Below are positions 1 to 4,819 of a DNA stretch of 10,113 nucleotides, piece by piece; within the stretch, counting starts at the first letter, position 1; each line of letters opens with the position of its first letter. The position numbers and the translations under genes are program-made. The stretch comes from PALSA-607 sp036509315 (GTDB lineage: Bacteria > Actinomycetota > Actinomycetes > Acidothermales > Acidothermaceae). The stretch lies in the NCBI GenBank assembly GCA_036509315.1, contig DATCFU010000037.1, forward strand, positions 1-10,113, given 5' to 3'. The notes beneath the pieces were generated by a model. That model was not told the origin of the DNA. It ran no database searches and saw nothing but the letters and a program-made list of their open reading frames with translations.

Positions 1-335
1 CGGAGGGAAGCCACGGTGGAAGCGACCCGGTCTCCGCGAGCGGCGCCGGGATCGACGGGGAAACGGACGTCGGCGCTGGCGGCGGATTCGGGCCGCTGGA
101 CGTCGACGCGCCAGAACCACAGCCGGCCGCTAAGCAGAGGCCGGCGAATGCGGTCGTAGCGCGGCGAATCATCGACGCTCAGACGGCGGCTCTGCGTTCG
201 CGGTTCCACACCGTGGCGCTACTCAGCGGTGAGGCAGTCGCGGGCAGCATCATCGACAGGTGGGAACGACGCTTGGTTGACATAGCAGCGAGCCAACATC
301 TGCGCGTTCAGGTGAACGCGCAGAGGGGCACTTGA
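1..335 (+). CDS. C-terminal part of an unrecognised protein (cut by left edge)
   Basis: An open frame enters from the left edge (first complete codon at base 3) and stops at TGA 333-335, giving about 110 residues. The first 45 or so are rich in Gly, Asp, Ala and Pro and look like a flexible acidic linker. The last 65 look helical and hydrophilic, from AKQRPANAVVARRIIDAQ to DRWERRLVDIAASQ. Codon positions show the GC pattern expected of real coding sequence (GC-rich third position, lower second position), which is the main reason to accept it. I do not recognise the family. The final codons (VQVNAQ) are encoded by the palindrome at 301-322, so the natural C-terminus may have been altered by a repeat inserting at the gene end. 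It converges on the acetyltransferase gene, with only 32 bases between the two stop codons. Confidence 0.55.
   Translation, partial: EGSHGGSDPVSASGAGIDGETDVGAGGGFGPLDVDAPEPQPAAKQRPANAVVARRIIDAQTAALRSRFHTVALLSGEAVAGSIIDRWERRLVDIAASQHLRVQVNAQRGT
301..322. repeat. Palindromic repeat, copy 1 (CGCGTTCA-GG-TGAACGCG)
   Basis: Ten-base arms TGCGCGTTCA and TGAACGCGCA flank a GG centre with no mismatch. The same 8-base arms recur at 4433-4450, 4494-4511 and 9500-9517. This copy lies in the last codons of the left-edge gene, 10 bases before its stop, in the gap between two converging genes. It could act as a bidirectional transcription end or be a REP-like repeat. No T-run follows it. Confidence 0.85.
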
Positions 336-367
336 GGGCGAGTTTTGTAGCGCACCGCAGCGATTCT

Positions 368-907
368 TCAGCCCATGGGGACGTGTTCTGGCGTCGGTGT
401 CAATAGCTGGTAGAGAAAGTGATCCTGCCACTCACCGGCGATGTGCATGTAGGCCTCGGCCCGGCCGTACTGCACGAATCCGAGCCGCTCCAAGACGCGC
501 TGTGAACGCAGGTTGTGCGTCAACGTCTCGGCTTGGACTCGGTGCAGCCGCAAAACCTCGAAGGCGATCTTCGTCGCCTCTCCGACAGCCCGGGTGGCAA
601 GTCCGCGTCCCTGCGCGGACTCGGCCAACCAGTAGCCGACGCTGCACGACTGGAAGGCACCCCGGATGATCGACTGGAGGGTGACCGTGCCCGCAATGGC
701 GCCGACCTCGTCGAGGATCACCAGCGGCAGGCAAACCTTGGCGGCCTGTTGCTCCAGCAACCTTTGGATGAATGCAAGTTGCCCGTCGCGTGTGAAGTAC
801 TGATCGGGCCGGTCGGGCTGCCAGGGGGCAAGGAAATCCCGATTGACCAGCACGAGGTTGGCGAGGCTGGGCGCGTCATCGAGGACCAGCGCACGAGTTG
901 TGGCCAT
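368..907 (-). CDS. GNAT N-acetyltransferase, RimJ/RimL type
   Basis: The 179-residue protein is full length for the RimJ/RimL branch of the GNAT fold. This group transfers acetyl from acetyl-CoA to the N-terminus of ribosomal proteins or to amines of small molecules in the cytoplasm. The N-terminal segment has the typical NRDFLAPWQPDRPDQYFT stretch (residues 22-39). Beta strand 4 and the acetyl-CoA pyrophosphate loop are seen as GYWLAESAQGRGLATRAV (91-108), containing the Q/R-x-x-G-x-A signature. HNLRSQRVLERLGF (131-144) is the conserved C-terminal CoA/helix motif. The ATG at 907 has only a weak AAGG ribosome site about 10 bases upstream. It stands alone, converging with the left-edge gene and well separated from the aquaporin gene. 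The substrate cannot be told from sequence. Confidence 0.93.
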   Translation of the reverse strand: MATTRALVLDDAPSLANLVLVNRDFLAPWQPDRPDQYFTRDGQLAFIQRLLEQQAAKVCLPLVILDEVGAIAGTVTLQSIIRGAFQSCSVGYWLAESAQGRGLATRAVGEATKIAFEVLRLHRVQAETLTHNLRSQRVLERLGFVQYGRAEAYMHIAGEWQDHFLYQLLTPTPEHVPMG

Positions 908-1235
908 GAATGCAGCCTTGCAGATGCGGTAGGTTCGGCCGCTAGTTCCGGCACCGACCCACCGACCTGCCGTGCCGGCACCGATTTGCGCTGCGCTTTA
1001 CGACGACGCGACACCGATGCCGGCAATGGCCTCGCCCTAAGGCCAACGACATTCATCGACCGATGACTACTTGGCCAGCCGCTTATCGGCACGTTGGCAC
1101 GCACCACATGCTGCAGCTGAGGACGTTCGTGGTTGCGCAACGCGGCTGAGGTCTGCGACCCGAGGCGGTAGGTCCAGCCCTGGCGGCAGAAGGCGCGCCG
1201 TTCGCGAAGGATGTGCCGGCGAATGCTGTTACCGG
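908..1235. other. Spacer of about 330 bases with no convincing gene
   Basis: This stretch separates the aquaporin stop from the acetyltransferase start. It holds a 10-base direct repeat CCGGCACCGA at 948-957 and 975-984 and two copies of the palindrome TGCCGGCA at 973-980 and 1017-1024, close upstream of the acetyltransferase gene. Their spacing does not suggest a defined operator. Open frames on both strands are rich in Arg, Ser and Pro and resemble antisense shadows. A minus-strand frame ending at 1067 codes for a Cys-x-x-Cys tail but has no usual start codon. Confidence 0.5.
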
Positions 1236-2108
1236 TCAGCGGGACCTGAAGCCGGTGGCTGGGCGGCTCGCGACGTCGAGGGAGCCTTGGGCTGCGCGGA
1301 TTCCACCCGGATCACCGCCGGGTCCGCGTAGGACAAGGGCGGCAAGGACGGCGGCGAACGCGCCGACCAGCGGCGCAATCAGGTAAATCCACAAGTCATG
1401 TACGTCGCCACTGATGAGGGCTGGGCCAAGCGAGCGGGCTGGATTCATCGAGGCGCCGCTGACCGGACTGGCCCACAGCCCGGCCAGCGCGATGTATCCG
1501 GCGACACCAAGCGCACTTAGCGGGCCGAGGTTTTGCGCGCTGGAGGCGGTACCCAAAATAGTGCTCACAAGACCGAGCGTTAGCAGCACTTCAATCACGA
1601 ACGCTTGGGTGGCGGTGAACCCGCTGCCAGGCAGCGTCGATCCTAGGTGCGCGACATCGCCGAAGGTGAGCCGAAGGACCCACGCCGCGAGCGCCGCACC
1701 GAGCAGTTGCGCAAGCACATATCCCGGTACTCGCCGCCACTGAAAGTCGCGACGCAACGCGAACGCGATGCTGACCACAGGGTTGAGGTGGGCGCCAGAC
1801 ACTGCGCCCATAAACAGGATGACGGCCAACACCGTCAACGCTGGCGCGGTCACAGCTGCCGCGCGCCCGATCTGCCCGTGCGAGCGCGCGCCGACAACCC
1901 CGGCCCCGGCCGCCACCATCACCAGCAGGAACGTGCCAAAGAGCTCGCTGAACAACCGTCGCCATTCGTAATCGAGATTAGTGAAATCACGCGCCCAGAT
2001 CGGCTCCCGCTCCAACAAGGAAGCAACGGCGAAGCCGTGCCGGCGCCGGACCACCTCGTTGAGGTGATCGCCGGTCGCCACCTTCGCCACCCCAACACGC
2101 CCAGTCAT
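1236..2108 (-). CDS. Aquaporin / major intrinsic protein (MIP) channel
   Basis: This is a six-helix membrane channel for water or small uncharged solutes. Numbered from the ATG at 2108 (290 residues), the core starts near residue 52 with FSELFGTFLLV. The first half-helix motif is SGAHLNPVVS (104-113), with NPV instead of NPA. The second is SGASMNPARS (217-226), with the usual NPA and the following Arg of the selectivity filter. Hydrophobic segments fall near 52-75, 86-108, 128-148, 168-188, 197-215 and 237-260. A charged N-terminal extension of about 50 residues and a Gly/Ala-rich tail flank the channel. I chose the ATG at 2108 because GAGG lies 5 bases upstream. A TTG at 2159 would add 17 residues but has a poorer ribosome site. 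Water versus glycerol preference is not decided by what I can see. No glycerol kinase lies nearby. Confidence 0.93.
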   Translation of the reverse strand: MTGRVGVAKVATGDHLNEVVRRRHGFAVASLLEREPIWARDFTNLDYEWRRLFSELFGTFLLVMVAAGAGVVGARSHGQIGRAAAVTAPALTVLAVILFMGAVSGAHLNPVVSIAFALRRDFQWRRVPGYVLAQLLGAALAAWVLRLTFGDVAHLGSTLPGSGFTATQAFVIEVLLTLGLVSTILGTASSAQNLGPLSALGVAGYIALAGLWASPVSGASMNPARSLGPALISGDVHDLWIYLIAPLVGAFAAVLAALVLRGPGGDPGGIRAAQGSLDVASRPATGFRSR

Positions 2109-2189
2109 CGCATCCTCGCCACACTCATACGCTGATGGTGCCACCGCTACATCGGTCAACTAACCCATCCAAGCCGCACCGGTAGCTCG

Positions 2190-2214
2190 ACGACCGTGTG
2201 AGCGGCAAGACAGG
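2190..2214 (+). repeat. Dispersed 25-bp intergenic motif, copy 1
   Basis: The core reads CGTGTGAGCGGCAAGACAGG. It matches the copies at 4606-4630 and 8043-8067 at 22 of 25 bases each. It lies in the divergent spacer between the aquaporin and antitoxin genes, in the same orientation as the other copies. Its function is unknown. Confidence 0.65.
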
Positions 2215-2240
2215 GTGCTTCGGCAAAGGGTTCACCCGCC

Positions 2241-2260
2241 TGGTAGCACATGCGCTACCA
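2241..2260. promoter_or_regulatory. Palindromic operator in front of the toxin-antitoxin operon
   Basis: Arms TGGTAGC (2241-2247) and GCTACCA (2254-2260) form a perfect 7-base inverted repeat with 6 bases between. The right arm overlaps the -10 box and ends 7 bases before the antitoxin ATG. Type II antitoxins, alone or with their toxin, usually repress their own promoter by binding such a palindrome, so this is the likely autoregulatory site. Confidence 0.75.
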
Positions 2261-2261
2261 T
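2256..2261 (+). promoter_or_regulatory. Leaderless -10 box (TACCAT) for the toxin-antitoxin operon
   Basis: TACCAT fits the TANNNT -10 pattern and ends 6 bases before ATG 2268, so transcription would begin at the start codon itself. No Shine-Dalgarno sequence lies before this ATG, in keeping with leaderless translation. No clear -35 hexamer is visible. Confidence 0.6.
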
Positions 2262-2267
2262 TGGCGC

Positions 2268-2513
2268 ATGACGACGACCGGGTTGCGTGAACTGCGTCAG
2301 CAGGCCAGCGAGTTGGTCCGACAGGCCGAAGCAGGTGCCACCGTGACGATTACCGTCAGCGGGCGCGAAGTCGCCGAGCTCGGCCCGGTGCGCCGACACC
2401 GATGGCGGCACGGAGCCGACGTGCGGGAGGTCTTCCGCGGGTCGGCTGATCCTGACTGGCGAACTGATCGTGCCAGCGTCGAGCAGAGCGTGACCGATCC
2501 GTTCACCCGATGA
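2268..2513 (+). CDS. vapB: Antitoxin, Phd/YefM-like, of a type II toxin-antitoxin pair
   Basis: The 81-residue protein begins TTTGLRELRQQASELVRQAE and continues with GATVTITVSGREVAELGPV, the usual N-terminal DNA-binding and dimerisation layout of Phd/YefM antitoxins (about residues 1-50). The C-terminal 30 residues, rich in Arg, Asp and Trp, would be the segment that wraps and neutralises the toxin. The ATG at 2268 is preferred over an in-frame ATG at 2250: the -10 box and palindromic operator sit just upstream of 2268, and the family consensus begins there. The stop codon overlaps the toxin ATG (ATGA), so the two are translationally coupled. The pair acts in the cytoplasm. The symbol follows the PIN-toxin partner. 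A phd/yefM label would be equally fair. Confidence 0.9.
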   Translation: MTTTGLRELRQQASELVRQAEAGATVTITVSGREVAELGPVRRHRWRHGADVREVFRGSADPDWRTDRASVEQSVTDPFTR

Positions 2514-2896
2514 GGGTGGTGCTGGACACCAGCGTGCTGCTAGGTCCTGATCCCGGACAGGTCGAGGATGAAGTCGCCATCAGCGCGGTGTCGTTAGCCG
2601 AGTTGCACTTCGGGGTGCTGATGGCTCGCACCGATGCGACGCGGGCAGAGCGGCTACGTCGCCTCGCCGTCATCGAACGCACCTTCGACGCGCTCCCGGT
2701 CGATGAAGTGGTGGCACGCGAATACGGCCGACTGGCCGCAGCAGTCGTGGCCGCAGGTCGTAAGCCGCGGGCACGAATGGCCGACCTTCTTATTGCCGCG
2801 ACTGCGGTCGCACACGACGCCACACTGTGGACCCGCAACCCCGGCGACTTAGTCGGACTCACCGAACTCGTGCGAATCCAAACTCCGCCCAGATAG
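2510..2896 (+). CDS. vapC: PIN-domain ribonuclease toxin (VapC-like)
   Basis: This 128-residue protein has the full PIN-domain pattern. LDTSVLLG holds catalytic Asp6. SLAELHFG holds Glu31. MADLLIAATA (90-99) holds Asp92. TRNPGDLVGL (108-117) holds Asn110 and Asp113, the last acidic position. PIN toxins are Mg2+-dependent endoribonucleases that cleave tRNA or rRNA and stop translation when the antitoxin is lost. All acidic residues are present, so the toxin is probably active. It overlaps the antitoxin stop by 4 bases and has no promoter of its own, consistent with a two-gene operon. The RNA target cannot be told from sequence. Confidence 0.93.
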   Translation: MRVVLDTSVLLGPDPGQVEDEVAISAVSLAELHFGVLMARTDATRAERLRRLAVIERTFDALPVDEVVAREYGRLAAAVVAAGRKPRARMADLLIAATAVAHDATLWTRNPGDLVGLTELVRIQTPPR

Positions 2897-2992
2897 CCAA
2901 CAACACTCTCGGCGGCATAGTGAGTGTGATTCTCGGACCGGCCCGGCGCGGACGGGGTTGGGTCGCTGTCAAGCACTTGTCGTGTTGGACCG

Positions 2993-3628
2993 ATGTTGGA
3001 TACGGATGTGCGTCCCAGGCCGGGTGAGCAGGTGCGACGGGTCGTGAGCCGGCTCCGCCAGTCGACGTCGTTCTGGTCGGCGCGCCGCGCGTCTTTGGCG
3101 TTTCGTTGTGTCTGCGGCGTGTTCGCTTTGTTCGGCGCCGCGAGTTGTGCAGTCAGCCCGTCCTACGCGGATCTGGCTCGACTTGGACGTGACGTCCCCA
3201 GACCACCGAGCACGGTGTTCGTTAGCGCGAATGACTTTACCAACGAGTCCGTCGGACGCTCGACTAAGGAAGTCAACCTCACCTACTCCAACAAGACCCT
3301 CACCTGTGCGCAGCTGCATGCCGCCTGGATCGCTGCGTTGCGGCGCGCCCACCGCGGCTTCGACGCGTCGCCGCCCGGAGATGCGCAGATCTACCTCAAG
3401 GATCGTGCGGTCTTCATCAGCGTCGACCTCGGTGATTGCGCACAGCCTCAAGTCGACACGTCGGAGAAGCAGAGCCTCGTCCCGGCTTACCTTCTGTACG
3501 CGCACCCGCTGTGGACACTGGCCAGCCTGATCGCCGTCGCCGCGTGCACGACCTGGGGCACGTGGTGGCTCGTGCGCTCCCGCAAGTCGCGCACCCGCAC
3601 CCAATACCAGGCGAACCACGATTGTTGA
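2993..3628 (+). CDS. Unrecognised two-span membrane protein
   Basis: I do not recognise a family for this 211-residue protein. An Arg-rich N-terminal segment (1-34) precedes a first hydrophobic span, about residues 35-54. A soluble stretch of about 110 residues follows, with two cysteines (C105, C149) that could pair outside the membrane. A second span at about 166-195 is followed by a basic tail RSRKSRTR. By the positive-inside rule both ends would be cytoplasmic and the middle domain extracytoplasmic. The ATG at 2993 has no strong ribosome site, so the start could lie a little further in. It follows the toxin gene by about 96 bases and precedes another small membrane protein. Nothing ties it to the toxin-antitoxin pair. 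Confidence 0.7.
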   Translation: MLDTDVRPRPGEQVRRVVSRLRQSTSFWSARRASLAFRCVCGVFALFGAASCAVSPSYADLARLGRDVPRPPSTVFVSANDFTNESVGRSTKEVNLTYSNKTLTCAQLHAAWIAALRRAHRGFDASPPGDAQIYLKDRAVFISVDLGDCAQPQVDTSEKQSLVPAYLLYAHPLWTLASLIAVAACTTWGTWWLVRSRKSRTRTQYQANHDC

Positions 3629-3757
3629 TCCGACCTCGCGGCAGTTAGTGCGCGCTGATTGTGGGATCGGAGACGCGGTCATCGATGCTCCCGTGCGCGG
3701 CGAATGGACTGCCGGCAAAACCCCGCGGCCATTCGGACCACGAGAGCAGACTGGGGG

Positions 3758-3763
3758 CATTAT
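3758..3763 (+). promoter_or_regulatory. Possible leaderless -10 box (CATTAT)
   Basis: CATTAT matches TATAAT at four of six positions. It ends 6 bases before ATG 3770, the same spacing as the -10 boxes before the genes at 2268 and 9416. The call rests mainly on that shared spacing. Confidence 0.35.
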
Positions 3764-3769
3764 TGAGCC

Positions 3770-3976
3770 ATGCGTTGGTGGCACCGGCTGCCTTGGGTGA
3801 TCGTCGGCTTCGTGGTGCCGCTGATCGCGGTCTACAACATCTACGTGTGGACGCAGCCCGTGCACCACGACCTCAGCGACATCGGGACGGGACTGTTGGG
3901 CGTGCTGTTCGGTGTCGTCGCTGGGCTGATCGGCGCGTCGGTCGCTCTCGTCGCTACACGCAACCGCCCGCGCTGA
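3770..3976 (+). CDS. Small two-span membrane protein, function unknown
   Basis: The 68-residue protein is almost entirely two membrane spans. The first (about residues 8-27, PWVIVGFVVPLIAVYNIYVW) is followed by a short His/Asp loop. The second (about 41-62) is rich in Gly and Ala (GLLGVLFGVVAGLIGASVAL). The ends are basic (MRWWHR and TRNRPR), so both probably face the cytoplasm. No enzyme motif is visible. The start is the first ATG, with a possible leaderless -10 box 6 bases upstream. A GGGGG run lies 13 bases upstream, too far for a good ribosome site. It might be an accessory or structural membrane peptide. I cannot assign a role. Confidence 0.65.
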   Translation: MRWWHRLPWVIVGFVVPLIAVYNIYVWTQPVHHDLSDIGTGLLGVLFGVVAGLIGASVALVATRNRPR

Positions 3977-4094
3977 GCGTCGCAGCACGGAACCCAGGAC
4001 GGCCAGGCACTGTCGGCGGCAGTTGCGGACGCATTTCGCCGAGACGTTTGGCCTGCGGTGGTCGCGCGCTTGCCGACGGCGTCGGCCCGATGCC

Positions 4095-4100
4095 TAGTCT
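4095..4100 (+). promoter_or_regulatory. Leaderless -10 box (TAGTCT)
   Basis: TAGTCT fits TANNNT and ends 5 bases before GTG 4106, in frame with the following small gene. This supports GTG 4106 as the start over the upstream GTG at 4058. Confidence 0.5.
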
Positions 4101-4105
4101 TTGGT

Positions 4106-4336
4106 GTGGATGCCTCCCGCGGTAGAGACGGCTTCGACGAAACGCTCGCCGCGACACGCTCGCACGCCAACGAGTTCGTCGGGTTGTCGGAACCTCAGGC
4201 TCGGGCCTTGGCAGACGAGCTTAGTTATCAGCTACGGGTTCGGTCCAAGGACGAGCCAATCACGGCGGACTGGAGCGCCCGGCGCGTGACCGTCGACCTG
4301 AGCACGGGTGCGGTCACTGATGCGCGGGTCGGGTAA
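4106..4336 (+). CDS. Small protein resembling I78 / potato inhibitor I-type peptidase inhibitors
   Basis: The 76-residue protein carries the sequence layout of this inhibitor fold. FVGLSEPQARALADEL corresponds to the helix that opens the domain. YQLRVRSKDEP and ITADWSARRVTVDLSTG correspond to the strand, the binding loop and the conserved Arg-Val-x-Val-Asp strand, and GAVTDARVG closes it. Members bind serine peptidases through the loop between these strands. Many bacterial relatives are uncharacterised and may not inhibit anything. No signal peptide is visible from either possible start, so it is probably cytoplasmic. I prefer GTG 4106 because a -10 box ends 5 bases upstream. GTG 4058 would add 16 residues with no visible benefit. 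The assignment rests on pattern resemblance and is moderate. Confidence 0.65.
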   Translation: MDASRGRDGFDETLAATRSHANEFVGLSEPQARALADELSYQLRVRSKDEPITADWSARRVTVDLSTGAVTDARVG

Positions 4337-4384
4337 CGGCCTACTCGCCTGGCCATTGCCGCGCGTTTGCGAACCTCGAACGGC

Positions 4385-4409
4385 ACGATCGTGTCGGCGG
4401 CCGTTGAGG
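4385..4409 (+). repeat. Dispersed 25-bp intergenic motif, degenerate copy
   Basis: It starts ACGATCGTGTCGGCGGC and ends GAGG. It agrees with the consensus of the three better copies at 19 of 25 positions. It lies just before the tandem palindrome units. Confidence 0.4.
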
Positions 4410-4432
4410 GTGCCTACGCGAGGTGGTGGTGC

Positions 4433-4450
4433 CGCGTTCAGCTGAACGCG
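4433..4450. repeat. Palindromic repeat, copy 2 (CGCGTTCAGCTGAACGCG)
   Basis: This is a perfect 18-base palindrome identical to the one at 4494-4511. As RNA it could fold into a 7-base-pair stem with an AGCU loop. It lies about 100 bases beyond the stop of the gene ending at 4336. Confidence 0.85.
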
Positions 4451-4493
4451 ATGGCCGCGCTCCACCCGCTCGGTGTACGCGATGTGGAGTTGC

Positions 4494-4511
4494 CGCGTTC
4501 AGCTGAACGCG
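4494..4511. repeat. Palindromic repeat, copy 3 (CGCGTTCAGCTGAACGCG)
   Basis: It is identical to copy 2, 61 bases further on. A decayed relative follows at 4525-4542: the right arm TGAACGCG is intact at 4534-4541, while the left arm has lost bases. Confidence 0.85.
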
Positions 4512-4605
4512 ATAGCCGAAGGCTGCGCCTCGGTGAACGCGCCGGTTCCCGGTAGGCACAATCCCGGCTCGGATACCCTCATCGGCATGATCGTGCCGCG
4601 GTCGA

Positions 4606-4630
4606 ACGATCGTGTCAGCGGCAATACAGG
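4606..4630 (+). repeat. Dispersed 25-bp intergenic motif, copy 2
   Basis: The core is CGTGTCAGCGGCAATACAGG. It matches copy 1 (2190-2214) at 22 of 25 bases and copy 3 (8043-8067) at 21 of 25. It sits about 190 bases upstream of the gene at 4820, in the same orientation. Confidence 0.65.
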
Positions 4631-4819
4631 ACGTTCCGATCGGTGGCTCGGCGGTCGACCCGTTGGTCGCCCCGATCGTTTGCATCTGTGACAACCTTCC
4701 ATCGGCGGGCCGCGTTTACCGGCGTGACGAGACGGGAGCCGCCGTCACACCGAGCGGCGCCCGTGAGGGCAGTGGGCCGGCGGTGCCGTAGCCACGATTG
4801 AGTATGGACGGGAGTTGAG

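Larger units (their letters stand above)
4415..4536. repeat. Two tandem 61-base units carrying palindromes
   Basis: Units start at 4415 and 4476, each with TACGCGA. Their first 43 bases match at 39 positions. The remainder is looser and both end in TCGGTG. Each unit centres on the 18-base palindrome. This points to a local duplication of one palindromic element with its flanks. Confidence 0.7.
4337..4819. other. Repeat-rich intergenic region of about 480 bases
   Basis: This spacer holds, in order, a degenerate copy of the 25-bp dispersed motif (4385-4409), two tandem 61-base units each carrying a perfect palindrome (4415-4536), a decayed third palindrome (4525-4542), and a good copy of the 25-bp motif (4606-4630). 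A TACCCT box at 4574-4579 lies 7 bases before ATG 4587, which opens a 34-codon frame ending at 4691. That frame runs through the 25-bp motif and I do not count it as a gene. The last 130 bases must hold the promoter of the gene at 4820, but I see no clear -35/-10 pair. Confidence 0.6.

Noticed and set aside
303..320. Considered the palindrome family as LexA/SOS boxes.
   Set aside because: Actinobacterial SOS boxes read GAAC-N4-GTTC. Here the order is GTTC-N4-GAAC, and the copies lie at gene ends rather than promoters.
1067..1212. Minus-strand frame whose end encodes a Cys-x-x-Cys tail (ACGACQRADKRLAK) just upstream of the acetyltransferase gene.
   Set aside because: No ATG, GTG or TTG start follows the upstream stop and no ribosome site is present. 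It could be a remnant, but the evidence is too thin.
2903..2927. Inverted repeat ACACTC / GAGTGT just after the first PIN toxin gene, as a possible terminator.
   Set aside because: The stem is only 6 bases with a 13-base loop and no T-run. This is too weak to call.
2969..3988. A 339-codon minus-strand frame opposite the two small membrane proteins.
   Set aside because: Its product is rich in Arg, Asp, His and Gln without a recognisable domain. The plus-strand frames give coherent membrane segments with basic ends, so the long frame is judged an antisense shadow.
4587..4691. A 34-codon frame from ATG 4587 with TACCCT 7 bases upstream, as in the leaderless genes.
   Set aside because: It runs through a copy of the 25-bp dispersed motif, its product is rich in Arg and Gly without recognisable pattern, and no homology cue supports it.
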